Positions 1 through 6,106 of a stretch of DNA of 16,228 nucleotides are shown here, piece by piece. Location: contig UQMM01000037.1 of NCBI GenBank assembly GCA_900542165.1, positions 1-16,228 of the forward strand, given 5' to 3'. This DNA is from an uncultured Collinsella sp. GTDB taxonomy: Bacteria; Actinomycetota; Coriobacteriia; Coriobacteriales; Coriobacteriaceae. Positions within the stretch are counted from its first letter, which is position 1, and every line of letters begins with the position of its first letter. The translations under genes and the position numbers were made by a program. The notes beneath the pieces are model-generated. The model worked only from the letters and a program-made list of their open reading frames with translations, had not been told where the DNA came from and ran no database searches.

Positions 1-125
1 CACCTGCTCCTGTCCCCGCACCGGCGTCCGAGGCGACGCCTGCGGAGCCCGATTGGGATGCCGTTGCCACGCCGGCGGATGAGCCGGGCGATAATCCTGC
101 TGCCGAAAACAATCAAACCGAATAG
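1..125 (+). CDS. C-terminal tail of an unidentified protein (5' truncated)
   Basis: An open frame enters from the left edge (first full codon at 3) and ends at TAG 123-125, giving 40 visible residues. They are rich in Pro, Ala, Glu and Asp (for example PAPVPAPASEATPAEP) with no Cys and no predicted membrane segment. This is a low-complexity, probably disordered acidic tail. The good terminator that follows directly at 133-168 supports a real gene end. The family cannot be named because no folded domain is in view. Confidence 0.6.
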   Translation, partial: PAPVPAPASEATPAEPDWDAVATPADEPGDNPAAENNQTE

Positions 126-132
126 CCGGTCG

Positions 133-168
133 AGGCGCCCTGGGCAACTGAGCCCGGGGTGCCTTTTT
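133..168 (+). terminator. Rho-independent terminator
   Basis: A 13-bp stem (133-145 with 152-164, two G-U pairs) with loop AACTGA is followed by a T-run (TTTTCT). It lies 7 bases after the stop codon of the upstream gene and is the most classical terminator in the window. Confidence 0.85.
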
Positions 169-234
169 CTACTGCGAAAGCAAGAAAATGCCTGGGAAAA
201 CGGTTGCAGCAAAATTTCTCGGAAATTGGTCAAT

Positions 235-263
235 GTTGCGCAACAACGTCGCGGCTATTGTTG
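235..263 (+). promoter_or_regulatory. Dyad symmetry upstream of the zinc-ribbon gene, possible operator
   Basis: The perfect palindrome GTTGCGCAAC (235-244) overlaps a CAACAA / TTGTTG inverted pair (241-246 and 258-263). It lies about 60 bases upstream of the start at 321, in the only gap where the promoter of this operon can be. I see no convincing -35/-10 pair: TATTGT at 256-261 is a weak -10 candidate. The role as an operator is inference. Confidence 0.2.
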
Positions 264-320
264 AGAACGTAGACGTGTAAGGTTTGAAGGCGTGCGACGC
301 CTTAGGAAAAGGAGAGGCTC

Positions 321-929
321 ATGTTCTGTCCCACTTGTGGTTCTCCCATTTCGGATGATGCCAAATTCTGCCCTGTTTGCGGATCCGCCGTTGGTGCCGC
401 TTCTGCCGCTCCGGCCCCGCAGCCCCAGCCCGCTCCGGCCCAGGCTATTCAGCCCGTGCCCCAGCCTCAGCAGCAGTACACCGGTCAATACGCCCAACAG
501 TCCGCATCCGCTCCGATGGGCTATGGCCCCATTAAGGCTGACCGCAGCCTGATCGGCTGGCTGCTGCTCTCTCTTGTGACCTGCGGTATCTATTCGTTCT
601 ACTTCCTGTATTGCTTGGCACGCGACGTCAACACGTTGTGTCAGGATGACGGCGATTACACGCCGGGTCTGGCGGAATTCATCCTTCTATCGTTTGTGAC
701 CTGCGGCTTCTACGCGTACTACTGGTATTACAAGATTGGCAACCGCCTGCAGGCCAACGCTCCTCGCTACGGCCTGGTGTTCCAGGAAAACGGCACCACC
801 GTTCTTCTGTGGCAGATCTTCGGCGCGCTCCTGTGCGGCCTTGGTCCCATCTTCGCTATGAACATCATCATCAATAATACCAATGCCATGGCAACGGCTT
901 ACAACACTCGCCTTGGCGCTCGTGCCTAA
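321..929 (+). CDS. Zinc-ribbon DUF4234-type membrane protein
   Basis: This is a protein of 202 aa. Residues 1-24 form a zinc ribbon with two CPxCG knuckles (Cys 3, 6, 17, 20). Residues 25-75 are a Pro/Ala/Gln-rich linker. The rest is a membrane domain with three hydrophobic segments (about 78-101, 118-139, 161-185). Its first two segments are an internal repeat: LLLSLVTCGIYSFYFLY (81-97) matches ILLSFVTCGFYAYYWYY (121-137). RDVNTLC and TPGL after the first repeat are typical of DUF4234. The start is supported by AAGGAG at 309-314. It is followed 13 bases later by the DUF2752 gene, so the two are probably cotranscribed. The family's function is unknown; by its parts it is a membrane protein with a cytosolic zinc-binding head. 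The family call is from memory and fairly sure. Confidence 0.85.
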   Translation: MFCPTCGSPISDDAKFCPVCGSAVGAASAAPAPQPQPAPAQAIQPVPQPQQQYTGQYAQQSASAPMGYGPIKADRSLIGWLLLSLVTCGIYSFYFLYCLARDVNTLCQDDGDYTPGLAEFILLSFVTCGFYAYYWYYKIGNRLQANAPRYGLVFQENGTTVLLWQIFGALLCGLGPIFAMNIIINNTNAMATAYNTRLGARA

Positions 930-942
930 CAATAAGGGCGGC

Positions 943-1419
943 GTGAACAGCTCCCAGGGACATAGGGGCACGGCAGAGCTCCTTCGCCGCGCCCTTTTTT
1001 GCACCGGCGCGCTCTTTGTTGCCTGGCTCGCGCTCTACCTGCTCGATATCGGCTGCATTTTTCGAATGATGACGGGCGCTCCTTGTCCGGGATGCGGCAT
1101 GACGAGGGCGTGGCTGGCGGCGCTGCGTCTCGATTTTGCGGCGGCCTTTGCCTACCATCCGCTGTTTTGGGTGGTGCCGATTGCGTTTGTGCTCGCGTTC
1201 GTGCGCGAGGAGGTGGCATCGAGCAAACTAAAGCGTGGTGTCGACATTGCAGTCACCGTGTTGTGCATGCTGGTCATCGCCGTATGGATCGTGCGCCTCA
1301 TCAATCCGGTAGATGCCGGCCTACTCTTTGGCGGCCATGCGCCCGCCGGAGTCCCCGACGACATCATCCACCTCGAACCCCCACGCTGGCTCACCATCCT
1401 TCGCTCTTTCCTGTCGTGA
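943..1419 (+). CDS. DUF2752 family membrane protein
   Basis: This is a protein of 158 aa if translation starts at GTG 943. I prefer this start because it clears the upstream stop (927-929) and has AAGGG at 934-938. The ATG at 883 in the same frame would overlap the upstream gene by 47 bases. The DUF2752 hallmark CPGCGMTRA is at residues 48-56, followed by YHPLF (71-75). Hydrophobic segments lie at about 17-40, 73-88 and 102-120. The function is unknown; the family often sits beside zinc-ribbon, TM2 or DUF4234 membrane proteins, as here. Both proteins of this pair carry CPxCG motifs, so a shared metal-dependent or membrane-assembly role is possible but not shown. The final residues are an ordinary soluble tail. 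Confidence 0.8.
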   Translation: MNSSQGHRGTAELLRRALFCTGALFVAWLALYLLDIGCIFRMMTGAPCPGCGMTRAWLAALRLDFAAAFAYHPLFWVVPIAFVLAFVREEVASSKLKRGVDIAVTVLCMLVIAVWIVRLINPVDAGLLFGGHAPAGVPDDIIHLEPPRWLTILRSFLS

Positions 1420-1451
1420 CGGAGGACGCGCTAGAAAAGCGGTCGACACAT

Positions 1452-1490
1452 AAGCGGGGGCGAACGTTGAGATAACGTTCGCCCCCGCTT
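1452..1490. terminator. Bidirectional hairpin between convergent genes
   Basis: A perfect 17-bp stem (1452-1468 with 1474-1490) with loop GAGAT lies between the DUF2752 stop (1419) and the stop of the minus-strand amidohydrolase (1526). No long T-run follows on either strand (CTTTGC on plus, TTATGTG on minus). Position and symmetry suggest it serves both genes. Confidence 0.75.
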
Positions 1491-1525
1491 TGCTCTAGCC
1501 AGGTTGTTATGGGTGGGCGTGATGG

Positions 1526-2989
1526 CTACTCGTCGCGCTTCTCCTCGTGGCGAGCGGCAGCCCGCGCATCGTGGATGCCCTTGATTGCAGCATGGCGAGC
1601 GGTGCGAGCATCGTGCATGGCGTCGCGCGCCTCAGCGGCTGTTGCCTTGGCAGAGCGCAGCTTGGCGGCCAAGTCGGGGTTGGTCTCGGCAACCGCGGCG
1701 ATCGTGGGGCCGTCGAGCTCCTCTTGCGTGGGCTCGGCCAAAAAGTCGATAGCATACTGGGCGGCCACCATGGAGCCCTTTGCCAGCACGGTCTCGTCGA
1801 TCTTGTAGAAGCAGGAATGTTGGGCGTACGTGGCACCAATCTTGGGGTTGCGCGTACCTACAAAGGCGAGCACGCCCGGCACGCGGCGCAGGTACTCCGA
1901 AAAATCCTCGCCCGAAAGCGTGCCACGGTAATGGCCTTGACCGGTGGGGCCCAGGCACTTGATTACAGCCTGACGGCAGCGCTCGCTCGAGGCGGCGTCG
2001 TTTTCGACCTTGTAGTTGGCGATGGTGTAGTCGGTGAGCTCTGCCTCGGCGCCCAAGGCGGCCGCGGTATGCTCCACGATGCGGCGCATAAGCTCCGGCA
2101 TTTCCTCGTGGGTCGAATCTCCGTAGGTGCGCACCGTGCCGGCAAGGTAGGCCGTGCCGGCGATAACGTTGCGCGCGGTGCCGCCGTGCAGCTCGCCGAC
2201 GGTGATGACAGCCGGCTCATAGGGGCTGATCTCGCGCGAGACGATGGTCTGCAGAGCGTTGACGATCTCGGCGGCAACCATAACGGCGTCGTGGCCGCGC
2301 TGGGGCATGGCGCCGTGGCATGAGGTGCCGCGGACGTCGATGCGGAACCAGTCGGTATTGGCCATGCGCGGGCCGGGCTCGCAGCTCACGGTGCCGGCGT
2401 CGACCTCACTCCAGATGTGCGCGGCGTAGGCGCCATCGACGCCGTCGAGCACACCCGTGCCGATCATGAGCTTGGCGCCCTGGCCGTTTTCCTCGCTGGG
2501 CTGGAAGACGATGCGGACCTCGCCGTGGATGTCGTCGGTCATATGGCGCAGAATCTGCAGCGTGCCGAGCATCATGGCGATGTGGCAGTCGTGGCCGCAG
2601 GCGTGCATGCAGCCCTCGTTGACGCTGGCAAATTCCTCGCCGGTCTGCTCGGTGACGGGCAGGGCGTCGATATCCGCACGCAGCAGGATGCGGCGGCGCG
2701 GCGTGCCGTCCTCGCGGTAGGCATCGGGCGCGGTGCCGCGAAGGGTCGCCACCAGACCCGTCTTAAGGGGACGCTCATAGGGGATATTCATGGCGTCGAG
2801 CTGGTTGGCGATGTCGGAGGTCGTGCGCTCCTCGGCAAGGCTCAGCTCCGGGTGCTTATGGAAGTGCCGGCGCTGCTTGATGATATAGGGTTCAAACTCG
2901 GTAGCGATATCTTTGATGGCTGCGGTGACGTCGTCAGCCGCGCGAGCCTCGGTCGCCGCCATAATCTGCTGTGCCTTGGTCTTCGTCAT
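1526..2989 (-). CDS. M20-family amidohydrolase / N-acyl amino acid hydrolase
   Basis: This is a 487-aa zinc-dependent hydrolase of the M20D type (IAA-amino-acid hydrolase, hippurate hydrolase, aminoacylase), expected to be cytosolic because no signal peptide is seen. Metal-site motifs are HACGHD (129-134), PSEEN (164-168, the Glu pair), His 191 in AAHIW, and His 391 in AQHSC. The dimerisation-domain motif SCHGAMPQRGHDAV is at 223-235, and GTARNVIAG and SGEDF also fit. I start at ATG 2989 because it has AAGGAG (plus-strand CTCCTT, 3000-3005). The frame stays open further upstream, but that is antisense to the next gene. The family usually ends at about 380-400 aa. Here there are about 25 extra N-terminal residues and an Ala/Arg/His-rich C-terminal tail of about 65 residues. 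The substrate cannot be told from sequence. Confidence 0.88.
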   Translation of the reverse strand: MTKTKAQQIMAATEARAADDVTAAIKDIATEFEPYIIKQRRHFHKHPELSLAEERTTSDIANQLDAMNIPYERPLKTGLVATLRGTAPDAYREDGTPRRRILLRADIDALPVTEQTGEEFASVNEGCMHACGHDCHIAMMLGTLQILRHMTDDIHGEVRIVFQPSEENGQGAKLMIGTGVLDGVDGAYAAHIWSEVDAGTVSCEPGPRMANTDWFRIDVRGTSCHGAMPQRGHDAVMVAAEIVNALQTIVSREISPYEPAVITVGELHGGTARNVIAGTAYLAGTVRTYGDSTHEEMPELMRRIVEHTAAALGAEAELTDYTIANYKVENDAASSERCRQAVIKCLGPTGQGHYRGTLSGEDFSEYLRRVPGVLAFVGTRNPKIGATYAQHSCFYKIDETVLAKGSMVAAQYAIDFLAEPTQEELDGPTIAAVAETNPDLAAKLRSAKATAAEARDAMHDARTARHAAIKGIHDARAAARHEEKRDE

Positions 2990-3157
2990 GGTCGATTTGC
3001 TCCTTGCTGGGTTGATCGCAAAATCGTACAGGCTCTCTCCAGTATGCCACCTGCCGCTAGGGCTGGTAAAGTTGCCGTTTGCCGCTTGGGGTTTTGTTAC
3101 AAGGGCGGGGGAGTACACTCGGGGGTGTTGAATTTCCTGCCAGAGATGGGGATGCCC
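2990..3157. promoter_or_regulatory. Divergent control region between two amidohydrolase genes
   Basis: Both genes start from this 168-bp gap, so it must hold two promoters. On plus, TACACT (3114-3119) with TTTTGT (3092-3097) is a weak candidate that would give a leader of about 30 bases. On minus, a TTTACC / CATACT pair with 18-base spacing precedes the M20 start. The AAGGAG for the M20 gene is at 3000-3005 (minus). No clear operator is seen. Confidence 0.4.
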
Positions 3158-4795
3158 ATGCAACATATCGATCGGATTATCCGCTCCAAGAACGTCTTTA
3201 CCGCGCAAGACGGCATCGATACCGCCCGCGAGCTGGCGATTGCCATCGCAGGCGACCGTATCGTCGCAGTCGGTGCGCCCGATGACGTGATCGCCGCCGC
3301 TCCCGCCGCCACGTCGGTTATCGACTACGGCGAGCAGTTTGTCTGCCCCGGTTTCCATGACGCTCATCTGCACTTCTTCCATACCTCGGTCGGTTCCTCG
3401 CCGTACATGCTTATGGATATGGGCACGTCCGAGGCGGCGCTGGTGCAACATGCGCTCGAGTTTTCCCAGGACCTGCCCGATGACGCTTGGGTTGTGACGC
3501 AGGGCTGGCGCGACTACCGTTGGGACCCGCCCGAGCATCCTACCAAGGCGTCGCTCGATGCGGCATTCCCCGATCGTCCCTGCGTTATGTATTCGGGCGA
3601 CGGGCATACGCTTTGGCTCAACAGCCGCGCACTCGAGGCGCTCGGCGTCACACGCGACAGCGAGCCGCCAGCGGGCGGCAGCTACGACAAGGATGCAAAC
3701 GGCGAGCTCACGGGCATTGCTCACGAGGCGGCTGCCATGCAGCTGCTACCGCGCTGCCTGGAGTGGCTGGGCGAGGACCGCATCGCGAGCGCTTACGCCG
3801 ACCAGATGAAGCGTATGGCCGAGCAGGGCATCACCTCGATCTGCGATATGTCGCTCATGCCCATGCCGGGCTGCGATTTTATCCGCGACGACGTCTACGA
3901 CAAACTGCAGGCAGCCGGCAAACTGGGCATCCGAGCCCATCTATTCCCCACACTGCTGGATGACCAATCGCGCTTAGAAGAACTGCAGACCCGCTACGCG
4001 AACAACGCGCTGCTCTCGGCGCCTGGTTTTAAGCAGTTCTTCGATGGCGTGTCGAGCGAACACACGGCATATCTCACCGAGCCCTATACCAATCCGCGCT
4101 TCCCGGGCGACCAGGGCCGTCTGACGGTTCCGGCTGAGCGCATGCGCAAACTGGTTCTGGCGGCCGCGGAGCGCGGTCACACCGTGCGCATCCACGTCAT
4201 TGGTGACGGTGCGATTCATGCCGCGCTGGATATCTTCGAGGAAGCGGCCGACCTGTACGGCCTGCCCCAGCACGGTCATAACACGCTTGAGCATCTGGAG
4301 AACCTCTTGCCCGAGGACATCGACCGCCTGCGCAAGCTCGACGTGGTTGCCTCGAGCCAGCCCTGCCATATCACGCTCGACCCGGGTGGTCCGGAGCGCG
4401 ACCTGGGCTTGGAGCGCAGCCGCATCATGTGGCCGTTCGCAACCTATAAGCAGCGCGGCATTCGCCAAGCCTTCGGTACCGACAGCCCCATCACAGCTGT
4501 TACCAGCATGAACGTGCTCTACACGGCTATCACGCGCCAGGACCCCAAAAGCCACTGGCCCGAGGGCGGCTGGCTGCCGAGCGAGCGCATCGATGCGGCA
4601 ACAGCCCTGCGCAACTACACCCTGGGCAGCGCCTACGCGGCAGGCGACGAGCAAAACCTCGGCAGCCTGGAACTCGGCAAATACGCCGATCTGGTAGTCC
4701 TGGACCAAAACCCGCTCACCGTTGACCCCCAAGACCTCCAGGCCACAAAAGTTCAGGCCACCTACCTGGCAGGTAACTTGATTTACGAGCGCTAA
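3158..4795 (+). CDS. YtcJ-like metal-dependent amidohydrolase (amidohydrolase family 3)
   Basis: This is a 545-aa TIM-barrel hydrolase of the amidohydrolase superfamily, related to YtcJ, AepA and N-substituted formamide deformylase. In order it shows a small N-terminal beta part (1-65), the HxH metal pair in FHDAHLHF (His 70, 72), a likely carboxylated Lys 292 in FKQFFDG, His 346 in RIHVIGDGA, His 379 in LEHLE, and catalytic Asp 442 in FGTDSP. ADLVVLDQNP near the C-terminus closes the beta domain. The length is normal for the family. ATGs at 3146, 3152 and 3158 are all in frame. I chose 3158 because the GGGG at 3148-3151 can serve as a weak ribosome site; 3146 is nearly as likely. It is divergent from the M20 amidohydrolase, so the two may act on related amide substrates. 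The substrate is unknown. Confidence 0.87.
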   Translation: MQHIDRIIRSKNVFTAQDGIDTARELAIAIAGDRIVAVGAPDDVIAAAPAATSVIDYGEQFVCPGFHDAHLHFFHTSVGSSPYMLMDMGTSEAALVQHALEFSQDLPDDAWVVTQGWRDYRWDPPEHPTKASLDAAFPDRPCVMYSGDGHTLWLNSRALEALGVTRDSEPPAGGSYDKDANGELTGIAHEAAAMQLLPRCLEWLGEDRIASAYADQMKRMAEQGITSICDMSLMPMPGCDFIRDDVYDKLQAAGKLGIRAHLFPTLLDDQSRLEELQTRYANNALLSAPGFKQFFDGVSSEHTAYLTEPYTNPRFPGDQGRLTVPAERMRKLVLAAAERGHTVRIHVIGDGAIHAALDIFEEAADLYGLPQHGHNTLEHLENLLPEDIDRLRKLDVVASSQPCHITLDPGGPERDLGLERSRIMWPFATYKQRGIRQAFGTDSPITAVTSMNVLYTAITRQDPKSHWPEGGWLPSERIDAATALRNYTLGSAYAAGDEQNLGSLELGKYADLVVLDQNPLTVDPQDLQATKVQATYLAGNLIYER

Positions 4796-4814
4796 GTATT
4801 CATGCCGTACCGTT

Positions 4815-4866
4815 AAGCGCGGCTCGGACAGCCTATTTTGGGATAGCGCTCGAGTCGCGTTTGTTT
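4815..4866 (+). terminator. Probable terminator after the YtcJ-like gene
   Basis: A 12-bp stem (4815-4826 with 4851-4862, two G-U pairs) encloses a second short stem (AGC-CTAT / ATAG-c-GCT). It is followed by a T-rich stretch, GTTTGTTT. It starts 20 bases after the stop codon at 4795. Confidence 0.6.
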
Positions 4867-4911
4867 GCCGGTGGGGATTTGTTAGGAGCGTCCCCGCTCT
4901 GATGGATTTGG

Positions 4912-4941
4912 GCGCAGGGCGGATGCGCCGCTGCCCTGCGC
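4912..4941. repeat. Hairpin, perfect 9-bp stem
   Basis: GCGCAGGGC (4912-4920) is an exact inverted match to GCCCTGCGC (4933-4941), with a 12-base loop. It could be a second terminator or part of the intergenic element that follows. There is no T-run. Confidence 0.5.
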
Positions 4942-5053
4942 GCTCAATTTGGACATCAGCAATGCTGCCTCTTGGTGTTTTGCATACTTCCCATTACAGA
5001 TTGCATAAAAAGGCTGGGATATTCTTCCTGATCCTGATGTACCCCCGCCCGTG

Positions 5054-5291
5054 CCGTGCAAAAAACGGAGTATTCAGCACCGCGAGCTCTGCCGGTGCCG
5101 CTGCAGTCGGGTAGCATTGCGGAGATCGACGTCATTTTGGGGTCCGACGTGGCGCGAGGCATGCTTGTTTGTCTCGACGAGGCCTGTCTGCCGACCCAAA
5201 TCGCCGGTCGAAGGCTACCGTGGGACTAATTAGATGCGCCCGGTGCGTATGCATTTGTCCCGGCCTGCTGAAAACTCCCAAAAATGCACGG
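5054..5291. repeat. Long-range inverted repeat, MITE-like or structured RNA
   Basis: The 26-base arms 5054-5079 and 5266-5291 pair over 186 bases. Seven pairs (CCGTGCA with TGCACGG) are perfect. Then comes a symmetric A-rich internal loop of seven bases per side. Then 12 of 13 positions pair (GGAGTATTCAGCA with TGCTGAAAACTCC). The interior has small hairpins such as CTCGACGAG and CGACC/GGTCG. No coding sequence is convincing. A mobile miniature element or a folded RNA are both possible. Confidence 0.45.
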
Positions 5292-5312
5292 TGCTCCCCA
5301 GGGGACCCGTGC
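5286..5312. repeat. Short dyad, GCACGG...CCGTGC around TCCCCAGGGGA
   Basis: An inner palindrome TCCCC-A-GGGGA is flanked by GCACGG and CCGTGC. It overlaps the right arm of the longer inverted repeat, so the two folds exclude each other. Confidence 0.4.
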
Positions 5313-5352
5313 TCGCAACGAAAACCATGCCCATGTCGCTATCCGCATCGCC

Positions 5353-5595
5353 TTTTTGCTGCACTGACTTTTCTGAATGCCGGGCTCGAATTAGTTAACC
5401 TGCCTCCCGTGTGGCTCCGGAGGGGCGGGGCATAAGGTTTATCGCGAGTTCCGCACGAGCCGAAGGCCACTTAATGTGGCCTTCGTGCGAGCAGGACTGC
5501 CCGAGCAGGAAACCTTATGCCCCGCCCCTCCGGAGCCACACGGGAGCCACTGCTAAGTTATCCCCCGGCATTCAGAAAATCTAAGTGCCAAAAAA
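5353..5595. repeat. 243-bp nested palindrome upstream of groES (element A)
   Basis: The inner arms of 37 bp, 5404-5440 and 5510-5546, are perfectly complementary. Outside them a second perfect 16-bp pair, TTTTCTGAATGCCGGG (5369-5384) and its complement (5564-5579), is separated by unpaired segments of 19 and 17 bases. Weaker symmetry (TTTTT, GCACT / AGTGC, AAAAAA) extends to 5353 and 5595. The centre holds its own terminator-like hairpin, GAAGGCCAC-TTAAT-GTGGCCTTC (5462-5484), extended by CGCAC/GTGCG. The inner hairpin may act as a terminator on both strands; the outer arms go far beyond what a terminator needs. Confidence 0.8.
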
Positions 5596-5615
5596 TAAGA
5601 TTTTTTGACTCTGTG

Positions 5616-5644
5616 TTGTATAACCCGCCATTCGTGGGTACCAT
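5616..5644 (+). promoter_or_regulatory. Candidate groESL promoter
   Basis: TTGTAT (5616-5621) and TACCAT (5639-5644) are 17 bases apart, each matching four of six consensus bases. TTGACT at 5605-5610 is an alternative -35 without a good -10. The leader also holds TAACCC (5621-5626), GGGTTA (5667-5672) and TATAACC (5683-5689), related motifs in both orientations that might bind a regulator. No CIRCE half-site (TTAGCACTC) or HspR-type site is visible. Confidence 0.3.
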
Positions 5645-5716
5645 TCAACGCGTACGCAAACAAAAAGGGTTAATTCGCGTGGTATAACCGCGCGGCCCAA
5701 AAAGGAGGAGACAAGC

Positions 5717-6010
5717 ATGTCGTCTTTGAAGCCGCTTGCAGATCGTGTTCTGGTCAAGCCCGACGAGGCCGAGCAGAAGACCGCTTCTGGTCTGTATATC
5801 GCCAGCAACGCTCAGGAGAAGCCGCAGCGTGGCACCATCGTTGCCGTTGGCGCCGGCAAGGTCAACGACAAGGGTGAGCGCATCCCCATGGACGTCAAGG
5901 TCGGTGACGTTGTCATCTACGGTAAGTTCGGTGGCAACGAGGTCAAGGTCGACGGCGAGAAGTATCTGCTGATGCGCGCCGACGACATCTACGCCGTCGT
6001 CGAGGCCTAG
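5717..6010 (+). CDS. groES: GroES co-chaperonin (Hsp10)
   Basis: This is the 97-aa lid of the GroEL folding chamber, acting as a cytosolic heptamer. The N-terminus KPLADRVLVKPDEAE and the ending YLLMRADDIYAVVEA are classical. The mobile loop that docks on GroEL is around residues 17-33 (QKTASGLYIASNAQEK). Length is normal. A very strong ribosome site, AAGGAGG (5702-5708), is 8 bases before the ATG. groEL follows after 96 bases, so the two form the usual operon. The gap holds small hairpins (GAATC-TCT-GATTC; GACTCG 6057-6062 with CGAGTC 6075-6080) that could affect processing between the genes. Confidence 0.97.
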   Translation: MSSLKPLADRVLVKPDEAEQKTASGLYIASNAQEKPQRGTIVAVGAGKVNDKGERIPMDVKVGDVVIYGKFGGNEVKVDGEKYLLMRADDIYAVVEA

Positions 6011-6106
6011 TCTCGTCAGAATCTCTGATTCGTCTTTGAACGCGCCCGCCGCACAGGACTCGGAAGCGGCGACGCGAGTCACATTTCTTTTGGAGGATTA
6101 CCTACC

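Larger units (their letters stand above)
4796..5615. other. Repeat-rich intergenic region without a convincing gene
   Basis: Between the YtcJ-like gene and the groES promoter about 820 bases hold no frame with a good ribosome site, normal composition and recognisable product. The short open frames of 60-88 codons overlap each other on both strands. What is present: a terminator at 4815-4866, a hairpin at 4912-4941, an inverted pair at 5054-5079/5266-5291, a hairpin at 5286-5312 and a large palindrome at 5353-5595. Base composition is patchier and more A/T-rich than the neighbouring genes. Confidence 0.6.

Noticed and set aside
883..942. ATG 883 as start of the DUF2752 gene
   Set aside because: It would overlap the upstream coding region by 47 bases and add residues without family similarity; GTG 943 has a ribosome site.
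2417..3157. Upstream extension of the YtcJ-like frame to 2417
   Set aside because: It runs antisense through the M20 gene and shows no family homology before about residue 1 of the chosen start.
2990..3724. N-terminal extension of the M20 gene up to 3724
   Set aside because: It is antisense to the YtcJ-like gene; the ribosome site and family start fit ATG 2989.
4902..5435. Four short open frames of 60-88 codons in the intergenic region
   Set aside because: They overlap one another on both strands, have poor ribosome sites and Cys/Arg-rich low-quality products; inverted repeats explain the region better.
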